Positions 1 through 7,215 of a stretch of DNA of 18,838 bases are shown one piece after another. This DNA is from Anaerolineae bacterium (GTDB lineage Bacteria > Chloroflexota > Anaerolineae > JAAYZQ01), in the NCBI GenBank assembly GCA_016929795.1, contig JAFGIA010000387.1, positions 1 through 18,838 on the forward strand, written 5' to 3'. Under the pieces are notes generated by a model. It did not search any database, was not told where the DNA came from, and worked only from the letters and a program-made list of their open reading frames with translations. Positions within the stretch are counted from its first letter, which is position 1, and each line of letters begins with the position of its first letter. The translations under genes and the position numbers were made by a program.

Positions 1-82
1 CCGGTGGGCTCCGCGGTCTTCAAAACCGTCTGAAGGGTGCTGCAGAGGCAGCCTTGGTGGGTTCGACTCCCATCCACTCCCG
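1..82 (+). tRNA. selC: Selenocysteine tRNA (tRNA-Sec, anticodon TCA), 5' end cut off by window edge
   Basis: This tRNA decodes UGA as selenocysteine during synthesis of selenoproteins. The sequence shows a D-arm (about 1-12), an anticodon stem 13-17/25-29 with the seven-base loop CTTCAAA, and anticodon TCA at 20-22. It has a long variable arm (about 30-56, GCTGC at 39-43 pairing with GCAGC at 48-52). The T-arm is 57-61/69-73 with loop TTCGACT. An eight-base 3' acceptor strand (74-81) is followed by discriminator G82. The long variable arm together with a UCA anticodon distinguishes it from Ser and Leu tRNAs. CCA is not encoded. The 5' acceptor strand lies outside the window, so its pairing cannot be checked. 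No selA, selB, selD or obvious selenoprotein is present in the window. Confidence 0.9.
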
Positions 83-100
83 CTCATCTGCTCCTCTGAC

Positions 101-199
101 TGGCCGGTCGTATCCTCTCAAAAATCGGGGCGGGAAGTAGGACGGATTAGCAATCTGCCCTACTTCTCCCCCCAGTTAGTGAGATGATACGGCCGGTTA
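101..199. repeat. Nested ~100-bp imperfect palindrome between tRNA-Sec and the ligase gene
   Basis: The outer arms (101-120 and 180-199) pair with one mismatch and a few G-U pairs: TCTC/GAGA, GTATC/GATAC and CCGG/CCGG. Inside sits a second hairpin. GAAGTAGG (134-141) pairs with CCTACTTC (159-166), capped by CGGATT/AATCTG (143-148/152-157) around a three-base loop. The base may extend through the G-run at 127-130 and the C-run at 168-172. There is no T-tract, so a classical terminator is unlikely. It could be a REP/MITE-like element or a structured leader of the next gene. The remaining intergenic bases 83-100 and 200-224 show nothing else except a weak ribosome binding site. Confidence 0.65.
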
Positions 200-224
200 A
201 AGAAACTCGAGGATTGACTGAGAG

Positions 225-1679
225 TTGACCTTGGATCAAGAGCAGTCGCTCGTACGTTTGCAAAAGTTGTTCGTAGAGACTGACCGTCGCTTTGCCCTGG
301 CGGTGATGGTGGTGCTGGCGGTGGCGGCCGGGGTGCTAGTCGGTGCCTACGTTGCCATCCTGTCGCCGTTCCTGGCGGTGATAGGTGTGGTGGCCATGGT
401 CGGTGGCCTGCTGATGCTGCGCGACACTCGGTGGTCGTTGATGGCGCTCATTGGTCTGATCTGCCTGCTTCCCTTCGGAGCACTGCCCTTTGACATTGGC
501 TTCACGCCGACCTTTCTCGACATTGCTCTGATCGCGCTCTACTTTGTGTGGATCGCGCGCATCGCGACAGGCAAGGCGGGCTCCCTGATTGGGACGGTGC
601 TTGGCATGCCCATCGCCGTGTTCTTGCTGTTGGCATGTGCCTCTTTTGTGGCAGGGCTGGGCCACTCGTATCTGAATACGTACGTGCTGCGCCACTTTGC
701 CGAGATCCTGCTCAGCATTGCTCTCTTTTTCGTCGTGGTCAATACAGTGCAGACTCGGGAGCAGTTTCGGCTGATGGTGATGGTGATTGTGCTCGCGGGT
801 TTTGCGGCGGCGCTGGTAGGCGTCGTGCTGTACGTGATTCCACCGGCATGGAGCATCCGGCTCTTGTCGATGCTGGGGCGGGTGGGGTATCCTACGGGGG
901 ATGGTGTGCTGCGCTACGTGGAGGATAATCCTGACCTGGCGATGCGTGCGATTTCGACAAGCACCGATCCCAATGTGCTGGGTGGGCTGCTGATCCTGGT
1001 AACAGCGTTGACGGTTTCGCTCCTCTTTTCAAGGCAGCCGCCGCTGCCACGGATACTACTGGGCGGCATAGCCCTGGTCGACGCCCTGTGCCTCTATCTT
1101 ACCTATTCGCGCGGGTCGATGGCAGGCCTGGTGGCCGGATTGGGGCTGCTGGCCGTGATACGATACCGTCGCCTGATCCCGGCTATGGCGGCAGGAGCGC
1201 TCGTGCTGCTCTTGCTGCCGCAGACACAGGACTATGTGCAGCACTTTGTAGAGGGAATCCAACTGCAAGACCTGGCGACACTGATGCGGTTGGGCGAGTA
1301 CAAGGACGCGTTTGCATTGATCGCCCGGCACCCTTGGATCGGGGTAGGGTTTGTGAGTGCACCGGAGGTGAGCCTATACATCGGCGTGTCGAATGTCTAT
1401 TTGCTCATTGCCGAAGAGATGGGGCTGGTGGGCTTGAGCGTGTTCTTTTTGATCATGGTGTTGTTTGCGCGAGAGATGTGGCGAAAGTGGCCGCGCCTGC
1501 AGCAGCAGCCGGAGATGGAGGGGATCGCGCTGGGGTTGACCGCGGGCCTGGCAGGGATCATGGTTGGGGGCATGCTCGATCACTATTTCTTTAACCTCAA
1601 CTTTCCACACTCGGTGGCCATCTTTTGGCTCTACCTGGGGTTGGCGATGGTGGCGGTACGGTGGGGAGGAGAGAAATGA
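225..1679 (+). CDS. O-antigen ligase/polymerase-like multi-pass membrane protein
   Basis: This is probably an O-antigen ligase (Wzy_C/WaaL superfamily) acting at the outer face of the cytoplasmic membrane, joining or polymerising lipid-linked glycans. The 484-residue protein is nearly all hydrophobic helices, about ten to twelve. Family-like features are the STSTDPN segment at about 244-250, YSRGS at about 294-298, and a large extracytoplasmic loop around 340-395 containing RLGEYKDAFALIARHPWIGVG followed by a final helix cluster. The start is the TTG at 225, with a modest Shine-Dalgarno (CGAGGA, 208-213). The next in-frame candidates would cut into the first helix. It stands alone on this strand: the next gene has its own promoter. 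Ligases and polymerases of this superfamily cannot be separated from sequence alone, and the substrate is unknown. Confidence 0.8.
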   Translation: MTLDQEQSLVRLQKLFVETDRRFALAVMVVLAVAAGVLVGAYVAILSPFLAVIGVVAMVGGLLMLRDTRWSLMALIGLICLLPFGALPFDIGFTPTFLDIALIALYFVWIARIATGKAGSLIGTVLGMPIAVFLLLACASFVAGLGHSYLNTYVLRHFAEILLSIALFFVVVNTVQTREQFRLMVMVIVLAGFAAALVGVVLYVIPPAWSIRLLSMLGRVGYPTGDGVLRYVEDNPDLAMRAISTSTDPNVLGGLLILVTALTVSLLFSRQPPLPRILLGGIALVDALCLYLTYSRGSMAGLVAGLGLLAVIRYRRLIPAMAAGALVLLLLPQTQDYVQHFVEGIQLQDLATLMRLGEYKDAFALIARHPWIGVGFVSAPEVSLYIGVSNVYLLIAEEMGLVGLSVFFLIMVLFAREMWRKWPRLQQQPEMEGIALGLTAGLAGIMVGGMLDHYFFNLNFPHSVAIFWLYLGLAMVAVRWGGEK

Positions 1680-1699
1680 GAAATGAGTGTAGTGAGGTC

Positions 1700-1728
1700 T
1701 TGCCCTTCGGGCAGAAGTATGGTACAAT
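1700..1728 (+). promoter_or_regulatory. Sigma-70-type promoter for the STAS/partner-switching genes
   Basis: TTGCCC (1700-1705) and TACAAT (1723-1728) are separated by exactly 17 bases, matching four and five of six consensus positions. The start point would be near 1735, giving a leader of about 65 bases before the STAS gene. A small dyad (TGCCC-TTC-GGGCA, 1701-1713) overlaps the -35 box and spacer and could be an operator or just a hairpin. Confidence 0.6.
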
Positions 1729-1799
1729 TTCGCTGTTGCCAGCAGGCGTCAAGCTGGCAGGTGTGTGAGGCATCTTTCGACATCATGGGAGGAGGGGCC

Positions 1800-2138
1800 A
1801 TGGAGATCAAGACGGAGGCGATGAAGCGCTGCGAGGTAGTCACTGTGTCTGGGCGTATCGACAGTGCGACTGCCCCAGATCTGGAGGAGGTGCTGCTCGG
1901 TCTTATCCAGGCAGGCCAGAAGAACATCGTGGTCAACCTGGGCAACGTCGACTTTATCAGCAGTGCCGGACTAAAAGCACTGCTGTCGGCGCTGATGAAG
2001 GTGCGCAAGAAGGTTCCGCCGGGTGATCTGGTGATCAGTGAGATCGATCCTGAGCTGAAGGAGAGCTTTGATCTGGTGGGCTTTGACCGCCTTTTCAAGT
2101 TCTACAAGGATGACGTGCGCGCGGTGGGGAGCTTGTAG
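1800..2138 (+). CDS. STAS-domain anti-sigma factor antagonist (RsbV/SpoIIAA-like)
   Basis: In partner-switching systems this small cytoplasmic protein binds the RsbW-type kinase when unphosphorylated and releases that kinase's target. The 112-residue product is a single STAS domain. The conserved phosphorylation loop reads DFISSAGL (51-58), and Ser55 aligns with SpoIIAA Ser58. The early strand VVTVSGRIDSATAPDLE is typical of the family. The frame stays open upstream to 1683, but the ATG at 1800 has a strong Shine-Dalgarno (GGGAGGAGGGG) directly upstream and begins at the domain. The longer version would add a cysteine-rich segment unlike the family and would span the promoter. It is followed by a terminator-like hairpin and then the predicted kinase partner. 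Confidence 0.9.
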   Translation: MEIKTEAMKRCEVVTVSGRIDSATAPDLEEVLLGLIQAGQKNIVVNLGNVDFISSAGLKALLSALMKVRKKVPPGDLVISEIDPELKESFDLVGFDRLFKFYKDDVRAVGSL

Positions 2139-2169
2139 GGCGGCCGACCGCCGCTGGCGTGGCAGATAG

Positions 2170-2212
2170 GAGACCGCCCCTGCCGCGAGGATAGGCGCGG
2201 TCTCTTTGTTTA
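2170..2212 (+). terminator. Rho-independent terminator/attenuator between STAS and RsbW-like genes
   Basis: GAGACCGC (2170-2177) pairs perfectly with GCGGTCTC (2197-2204) and is followed by TTTGTTTA. The 19-base loop is long, so it may be partial rather than complete. It sits only 12 bases before the next start codon, with no evident new promoter, which suggests it reduces read-through into the downstream genes. A second small hairpin (GGCGG-CCGA-CCGCC, 2139-2152) lies just after the STAS stop codon. Confidence 0.65.
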
Positions 2213-2224
2213 TCAGAGAGCAAA

Positions 2225-2674
2225 ATGGACGATCGCGTGGAAAATGAGTTGGTGCATAATGCGTTGCGGCTAAAGGCGGTGCTGGAAAACGTGCCGGTGG
2301 CCACGCTGTGGGTGGCAGATGCGGCACGGGATGTGGGGCTGGACAGGCGGACGGTGTCGCAAATCGAGCTGGCGGTGGACGAGGCATGTGCGAATGTGGT
2401 GGAGCATGCCTATGCAGGGCTGGAAGCCGGCGAGATGGAGGTGGCATGCGCGCTGGACATCCGAGGGTTTGTGGTACGTGTCCGCGACTGGGGGACAGGT
2501 TTCGATCCGGAAGCGGTCGACGAGCCGGATGTGACAGCACCGCTGGAGGAGCGCGACCTGGGGGGGCTGGGTCTCTTTTTGGTGCGCCAGGCGATGGACG
2601 AGGTCGAGTTCCACTGTAACACGGTGCATGGGAATGAGCTGGTGATGGTCAAGAGGTTGGAGGGTGGTAGATAG
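2225..2674 (+). CDS. RsbW/SpoIIAB-like anti-sigma factor serine kinase (HATPase)
   Basis: Proteins of this GHKL family hold a sigma factor or another target, and phosphorylate the STAS antagonist using ATP. The 149-residue protein has the ATP-binding fold. The N-box is ELAVDEACANVVEHAY (48-63), with the metal-contacting Glu/Asn. The G1 box is DWGTGFDP (88-95), and a glycine-rich lid LGGLGLFLVRQ lies at about 112-122. The ATG at 2225 has AGAGAG a few bases upstream. The stop overlaps the start of the phosphatase gene, so the two are probably translationally coupled. The gene sits directly between its expected substrate (STAS protein) and the opposing phosphatase. No sigma factor is nearby, so its target is unknown. 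Confidence 0.88.
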   Translation: MDDRVENELVHNALRLKAVLENVPVATLWVADAARDVGLDRRTVSQIELAVDEACANVVEHAYAGLEAGEMEVACALDIRGFVVRVRDWGTGFDPEAVDEPDVTAPLEERDLGGLGLFLVRQAMDEVEFHCNTVHGNELVMVKRLEGGR

Positions 2675-5600
2675 GAGGGGCAGGGAGGAGGGGGAATGGC
2701 AACATACCTTCTACGCCCTGCTCATCGGCAGCGGTGGGCTTGCCCTCCTGATCTATTGGCTGGCAACGGCGCCCCAAGAGATCGATTGGCTCCCGATCCT
2801 GGTGTTCACGGCGCTATCACTGCTGGTGCAGCGCTCGAGCTTTCACCTTGGTTCCCCGCAGGTGCACAGCTTGGCAGGGGTGATCGATGTGGCGGCAGTG
2901 CTGGCGTTGGGGCCGGCAGGCGGCGCGAGTGTGGCGGCGCTGAGTGGGCTGGGATACCTGGAGCTGAGTGCGGCACGGCACAGGCGCTTCAATTGGCGAT
3001 ACTTGCTGGAGCGTCCCTTCTTTAATGGTGGGTTGAAGGCGCTCATCGCCCTGGTGAGCGCCTTTTTGTACTTGCGCATTGATGGCCCGCTTCCCCTGGC
3101 GGTGCTGGACGGCGAGACGGCTGTAGCTTGCGGAGTAGTGGCGCTCACCTGGTTTCTGCTGGATCATGCCGGGTGGGCGGTGTGGGACTATTTGGAAGGT
3201 GGGGTGGAGCAACTGAAGCGCTTTGCATGCGATGCGTTCCCCATGTCACTTTTCACAGAGCTACTACCGCTGCCCTTCAGTGCCATCCTTGCGTTGGTGT
3301 ACACGCGGCTGGGATGGGCAGCGTTTGGATTGCTATCGGCTGTGATCGTGGCGGTGGCGGTGCTGGTGCAGCGCTGGGCAGTGGCGCGCAACGAGCTGGT
3401 GCAGCGCGTGGCGGAGCTGTCGACGATCGAGCAGGTGGGACGCGAGATCGCACAGGCCGAGCTGGATGTGGACGAGCTGGCCATGCTCATGTACGAGTGC
3501 ACGCGCGACGTGGCCGATGCGACGATCTTTCACCTGGGGCTGTTCCGCGGCGATGAATACACGCTCAAGCTGTGGATGCGTGACGGAGAGCGGGTGCCGG
3601 AGCAGACGTTCCGCTTGCCGCCGGGCGTCGGACTGGTGACGTGGATGCGCGATACGGGGCAACCGTTGCTGGTACGCGATTTTGTGCGCGAGATGGAGAC
3701 GCTACCAGCGCGGCCGGCATATGTGTCGGACGACCCACCACGGTCGGCGGTGTATGTGCCGTTGATTGCCGGTGAGACGGTGGTGGGCACGATGTCAGTG
3801 CAGTCGTTCCGGCGTGGGGCGTATGGTGACGGTGAGCTGCGGGTGCTGCAGGCGATGGCGAACCAGGCTGCAGTGGCGATGCAAAAGGCGCAGTTGTACG
3901 AGCAGGAGCGCAAGCGCGTGCGCCAGCTCGAGACGATCCAACAGGTGAGCTACCAGGTGACGGCGACGCTGGAATTGAAAGAGCTGTTCCCGCGCGTGGT
4001 GCGCCTGATCCGCGCGAACTTTTGCTACTACCACGTCGCGATTTATAGCGCCACCCCAGCCCGGCGGCGGCTGACCTTCCAGGCGAGCGCAAGTGCTGGC
4101 GAGTGTGACGTGACGTTTGACGTGGGGTGGGGCGAAGGGCTGATCGGCTGGGTGGCAGAGCACGGCGAGCCGGCGCTGGTGAATGACGTGGCGAACGATC
4201 CTCGCTACAGGAATGTGAACGCGCTGGCCGAGACCGAGTCGGAGCTGGCTGTGCCACTGCTGCTGGAGGATGATCTGGTGGGCGTGCTCGACGTGCAGAG
4301 CGACCACCAGGATGCGTTTGGGCCGGACGACCTGTTCAGTTTGGAGACACTGGGAACGCAGATCGCGATTGCGATCCAGCAGGCGCGGCTATATGAGGCG
4401 GAGCAGCAGCAGGCGTGGCTGTCGACGGCGCTGTTGCAGGTGGCAGACGCGATGAGCCAGGTGCCCGACATGGACGCGGTGCTGACCACCATTGTGCGCC
4501 TGACGCCGATCCTGGCAGGGGTGGACCGGTGTGCGATCCTGTTGTGGGATGAGGAGAGGGAGAGGTTTACGCCGGCACAGACTTATGGGCTGGCGCGCGA
4601 GAAACGGGAGATGTTCGAGCAGATGGTCTTTTCCGGGGGGGTGATGCCAGCGCTCGATGTGCTGCGTGTGGACAAGAGTGTGCTGTTGGTAGGCGCAGGA
4701 GAGGATGGGGGACTGATTCCCGAAGCGCTGGCAGAGGCATTCGACGTGCGCGAGGCGGTGTTCTTGCCGCTGCTGGCGCAGGGTGAGCTGCTAGGCGCGA
4801 TGATGGTGGACTATGCCGGGCGTGAGCATCACTTTAGTGAGCGTGTGGTGGGGATGCTGACGGGGATCACGAACCAGGCGGCGATGGTGCTTCAGACTGC
4901 ACGCCTGGTGCAGGCGCAGCAGGAAGAGGCGTACGTGTCGATGGCGCTGCTTCAGGTGGCAGAAGCGGTGAGCCGCTCGCCAGACCTGGCGGGGACACTC
5001 GCGTCGGTAGTGCGCATCACACCCATCCTGGTCGGCGTCGAGGTGAGCGCTATCCTGGTGTGGGACCCGGGTCTCGATCTGTTCCTGCCCGCGGAGCAGT
5101 ATGGGCTGGACAGGGAGAGAGCGGCGGCGTTCGAGGCGCTGCGGGTGGACAGGCACGATCCGCTGGCACAGGCGGTATTGGCGGGCAAGGCATTTGTCCA
5201 TCTGGAGGAGTTGCCCACCAAGACGGCAGTGGGCGAGGTGGTGAGTGAGGCGGCGCTGGTGCTGCCGCTGTTGAGCAAGGGCGATGTGCTCGGGATGATG
5301 GTGGTGGACTATGCGGATACCGCCAGACACGTGACGGAGCGGTGGCTGAATATCCTGGCGGGGATTGCAGGGCAGGCGGCGATCGCCGTGGAGAATGCGC
5401 GGCTGCTCGAGGAGGCGGCAGAGCAAGAGCGGATGCGGCAGGAGCTGGAGGTGGCGAAGCGCATCCAGAAGAGCTTTTTGCCGGAGGAGTGCCCCGAGTT
5501 TGCGGGGTGGGAGCTGGCGGCGATCTGGCGTGCGGCGAGGCAGGTGGGTGGGGATTTCTATGATTTCGTGCCTTTGGCCAGATCCACCCCGCCCCCGGCC

Positions 5601-6248
5601 TTCTCTCATGAGGGGGGGGAAGAAGGTCATTCCCCTCGCTCCTTGGAGGGAGAGGGAGTAGGGGGGAGGAGGGAAAGGCTGGGGCTGGTGATCGCTGACG
5701 TGGCGGACAAGGGGGTGCCAGCGGCGTTGTTTATGGCGCTGTCGAGGACATTGGTGCGAACGATGGCGATCGACGGGCGGCCGCCGGCAGCGGCGATCGA
5801 GCGGGCCAACGATCTGATTATCTCGGATGCGCGGGCGGAGTTGTTTGTGACGCTTTTTTACGCTGTGCTGGAGGAGAACAGCGGTCAGGTGAAGTACGTG
5901 AATGGCGGGCACGTGCCGCCGTTGGTAGGGCGCGCAGGCGGGAAGGTGGAGGAGCTGCGGGTGCCGGGGATGGCGCTTGGGGTGTTGCGCGGCACAGAGT
6001 ACCAGGAATGGCAGGTGTCGCTGGCACCGGGCGACGTGCTGGTGTTGTACACGGACGGGGTGACCGACGCGCTCGGTGCAGAGGAAGAGATGTTCGGCCG
6101 GGATCGTCTGGTGGGAGTGGTGCGGGCGCACAGGGGGGCGAGTGCGGCAGAGTTGGCGCAGGCAATCGATGACGCGGTGGCCAGTTTCGTGGGTGACGTA
6201 GCGGCATTTGATGATTTCACGTTGGTGATTGCCAAGAGGTCGGTATGA
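2664..6248 (+). CDS. Membrane-anchored four-GAF SpoIIE/RsbU-type serine phosphatase
   Basis: This is predicted to dephosphorylate the STAS antagonist in response to signals sensed by GAF domains. Order in the 1194 residues: hydrophobic N-terminal membrane region (about 12-240); GAF1 (250-412); GAF2 (420-575); GAF3 (585-748); GAF4 (755-915); a short coiled segment EQERMRQELEVAKRIQKSFLP (from about 920); and a PP2C-like SpoIIE domain (about 940-1192). Metal-site motifs are present: GGDFYDF (962-968), ADVADKG (1011-1017), YTDGVTDA (from 1130) and FDDFT (1182-1186). GAF3 and GAF4 are clearly similar to each other. Residues about 971-1003 are a low-complexity insertion between the first two metal motifs, encoded by a repeat. 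The GTG at 2664 has AAGAGG seven bases upstream and overlaps the kinase gene by 11 bases. No other in-frame start keeps the first helix. Confidence 0.9.
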   Translation: MVDRRGREEGEWQHTFYALLIGSGGLALLIYWLATAPQEIDWLPILVFTALSLLVQRSSFHLGSPQVHSLAGVIDVAAVLALGPAGGASVAALSGLGYLELSAARHRRFNWRYLLERPFFNGGLKALIALVSAFLYLRIDGPLPLAVLDGETAVACGVVALTWFLLDHAGWAVWDYLEGGVEQLKRFACDAFPMSLFTELLPLPFSAILALVYTRLGWAAFGLLSAVIVAVAVLVQRWAVARNELVQRVAELSTIEQVGREIAQAELDVDELAMLMYECTRDVADATIFHLGLFRGDEYTLKLWMRDGERVPEQTFRLPPGVGLVTWMRDTGQPLLVRDFVREMETLPARPAYVSDDPPRSAVYVPLIAGETVVGTMSVQSFRRGAYGDGELRVLQAMANQAAVAMQKAQLYEQERKRVRQLETIQQVSYQVTATLELKELFPRVVRLIRANFCYYHVAIYSATPARRRLTFQASASAGECDVTFDVGWGEGLIGWVAEHGEPALVNDVANDPRYRNVNALAETESELAVPLLLEDDLVGVLDVQSDHQDAFGPDDLFSLETLGTQIAIAIQQARLYEAEQQQAWLSTALLQVADAMSQVPDMDAVLTTIVRLTPILAGVDRCAILLWDEERERFTPAQTYGLAREKREMFEQMVFSGGVMPALDVLRVDKSVLLVGAGEDGGLIPEALAEAFDVREAVFLPLLAQGELLGAMMVDYAGREHHFSERVVGMLTGITNQAAMVLQTARLVQAQQEEAYVSMALLQVAEAVSRSPDLAGTLASVVRITPILVGVEVSAILVWDPGLDLFLPAEQYGLDRERAAAFEALRVDRHDPLAQAVLAGKAFVHLEELPTKTAVGEVVSEAALVLPLLSKGDVLGMMVVDYADTARHVTERWLNILAGIAGQAAIAVENARLLEEAAEQERMRQELEVAKRIQKSFLPEECPEFAGWELAAIWRAARQVGGDFYDFVPLARSTPPPAFSHEGGEEGHSPRSLEGEGVGGRRERLGLVIADVADKGVPAALFMALSRTLVRTMAIDGRPPAAAIERANDLIISDARAELFVTLFYAVLEENSGQVKYVNGGHVPPLVGRAGGKVEELRVPGMALGVLRGTEYQEWQVSLAPGDVLVLYTDGVTDALGAEEEMFGRDRLVGVVRAHRGASAAELAQAIDDAVASFVGDVAAFDDFTLVIAKRSV
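5574..5675. repeat. C/G-rich interspersed repeat inserted in frame in the phosphatase domain
   Basis: About 100 bases encode a Pro/Gly/Glu-rich peptide (residues about 971-1003, including STPPPAFSHEGGEE and SLEGEGVGG). It sits between GGDFYDF and GLVIADVADKG, which in family members I know are separated by only a short loop. The DNA has long G and C runs and dyad-like blocks (TCTCATGAG, CCTTGGAGG). It resembles the block at the 3' end of the CBM48 gene (6837-6896): on the opposite strand, both contain a GARTG, CCTTCT, C8, TC sequence order. Confidence 0.6.
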
Positions 6249-6820
6249 TCGGCGAGAAGGATGGGTTTGTGGAGAGGGTGAGGGGGGCGCTACGGGACAG
6301 GGACAGGGAGGTTTTGCAGGAAGAGGGGCTGACGCGCGCGGCGGTGTTGGCGCCGTTGCTGCTCAGGGATGGGGAGTGGCACGTGGCGGTGACGCAGCGG
6401 ACGCAGGACGTGGAGCATCACAAGGGGCAGATTTCGTTTCCAGGAGGGGCGCGCGATCCTGGGGATCGGGACACGCTGGCGACGGCGCTGCGCGAGACGT
6501 TCGAAGAGATCGGGGTGCCGCCAGAGGCGGTAGAGGTGCTGGGGGCGCTGGATGATTTCCGGACGATCTCGCATTTCGTTGTTACACCGTACGTGGGGGT
6601 GATCCCGTACCCCTTCCCCTACCAGGTGAGCCCGTGGGAGGTCGCCGATGTGGTGGAGGTGCCGCTGTCGTTCTTGTGTGACGAGGGGAACATGCGGGTG
6701 GAGGAAGTGGAACATGAGGGACGGGTGTACGAGGTCCTCTTTTGGGACTATCAGGGGTACACGATCTGGGGAGCGACGGCGAGGATGTTGAAGGGGGTGT
6801 TGGAGGTGGTGTGTGGATGA
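6245..6820 (+). CDS. NUDIX hydrolase, CoA pyrophosphatase (NudL/NUDT7-like)
   Basis: Family members split CoA and its derivatives at the pyrophosphate, giving 3',5'-ADP and phosphopantetheine. The 191-residue protein has the CoA-specific UPF0035-type signature running into the Nudix box: HHKGQISFPGG (58-68), then ALRETFEEIGV (81-91). The catalytic REXXEE core is complete. The spacing of the first half, with Asp-rich GARDPGDRD, matches the NudL subgroup rather than MutT. The ATG at 6245 overlaps the phosphatase stop (ATGA), indicating translational coupling. Its place in a signalling operon may be coincidental or may link to CoA turnover; the sequence does not decide. It ends 13 bases from the convergent CBM48 gene, with no clear terminator between them. 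Confidence 0.85.
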   Translation: MIGEKDGFVERVRGALRDRDREVLQEEGLTRAAVLAPLLLRDGEWHVAVTQRTQDVEHHKGQISFPGGARDPGDRDTLATALRETFEEIGVPPEAVEVLGALDDFRTISHFVVTPYVGVIPYPFPYQVSPWEVADVVEVPLSFLCDEGNMRVEEVEHEGRVYEVLFWDYQGYTIWGATARMLKGVLEVVCG

Positions 6821-6833
6821 TCCGTTGACTGCT

Positions 6834-7196
6834 TTACGCCCCACCCTCGAGGGGGGGGCGTGAGAAGGCACTCGCCGCGAGAGGGGGAGGGGCGGTGAGT
6901 GTGAGGTCGACGACCGAATCGTAGGAGCCGAAGGGGTTTTCGACGTGGTCATCGGCGTACCAGTCGTTGAGCCACTCGTGCCCGTCGACCAGGTAGCGGA
7001 AGCGGTAGCGGCGGCCTGCTTCCAGTTCGACGGTCAGCATCCAATTCCCGCCAGGATGACGTCGATCCATAAAGAGCCCTGTGTCCCACCCGTTGAATTC
7101 GCCGGCGACGCTGATCTGCTGCGCTGACACCGAGGTGGGCAATTCGAACGTCACATGGATCTTGTTTTTACGGGCTGTGTGTGTCTTGGTAATCAT
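6834..7196 (-). CDS. Stand-alone CBM48/isoamylase early-set (glycogen-binding) domain protein
   Basis: The 120-residue protein is essentially one carbohydrate-binding module of the CBM48/AMPK glycogen-binding type, which binds alpha-glucans. Family motifs are VAGEFNGWD (30-38), the aromatic strand RYRFRYLVDG (64-73), and WLNDWYADDHVENPFG followed by SVVDL (to about 98). There is no signal peptide and no catalytic domain, so a cytoplasmic binding or regulatory role is likely. The ATG at 7196 has GGAGG upstream. It is the last gene of the minus-strand run. The final 20 residues (TAPPPLAASAFSRPPLEGGA) are unlike the fold and come from an interspersed repeat, so the original stop codon has probably been displaced. 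Confidence 0.85.
   Translation of the reverse strand: MITKTHTARKNKIHVTFELPTSVSAQQISVAGEFNGWDTGLFMDRRHPGGNWMLTVELEAGRRYRFRYLVDGHEWLNDWYADDHVENPFGSYDSVVDLTLTAPPPLAASAFSRPPLEGGA
6837..6896. repeat. C/G-rich interspersed repeat forming the 3' end of the CBM48 gene
   Basis: This block of G/C runs with the palindrome CCCTCGAGGG (6844-6853) encodes the C-terminal PPPLAASAFSRPPLEGG tail. On the minus strand it shares the order GAGTG, CCTTCT, eight C's, TC with the opposite strand of the insertion inside the phosphatase gene, suggesting one repeat family with two copies here. Confidence 0.55.
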
Positions 7197-7215
7197 CCTG
7201 TGTTCCTCCGCAGTG

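Noticed and set aside
4791..6131. Minus-strand open frame of 446 codons
   Set aside because: It lies wholly antisense to the GAF/SpoIIE phosphatase and translates to His/Arg/Pro/Gln-rich sequence with no recognisable domain.
6818..6836. UGA readthrough (selenocysteine) at the NUDIX stop codon
   Set aside because: Only a short, featureless extension follows, and the NUDIX domain is already complete. No other gene in the window shows an in-frame UGA with conserved sequence on both sides.
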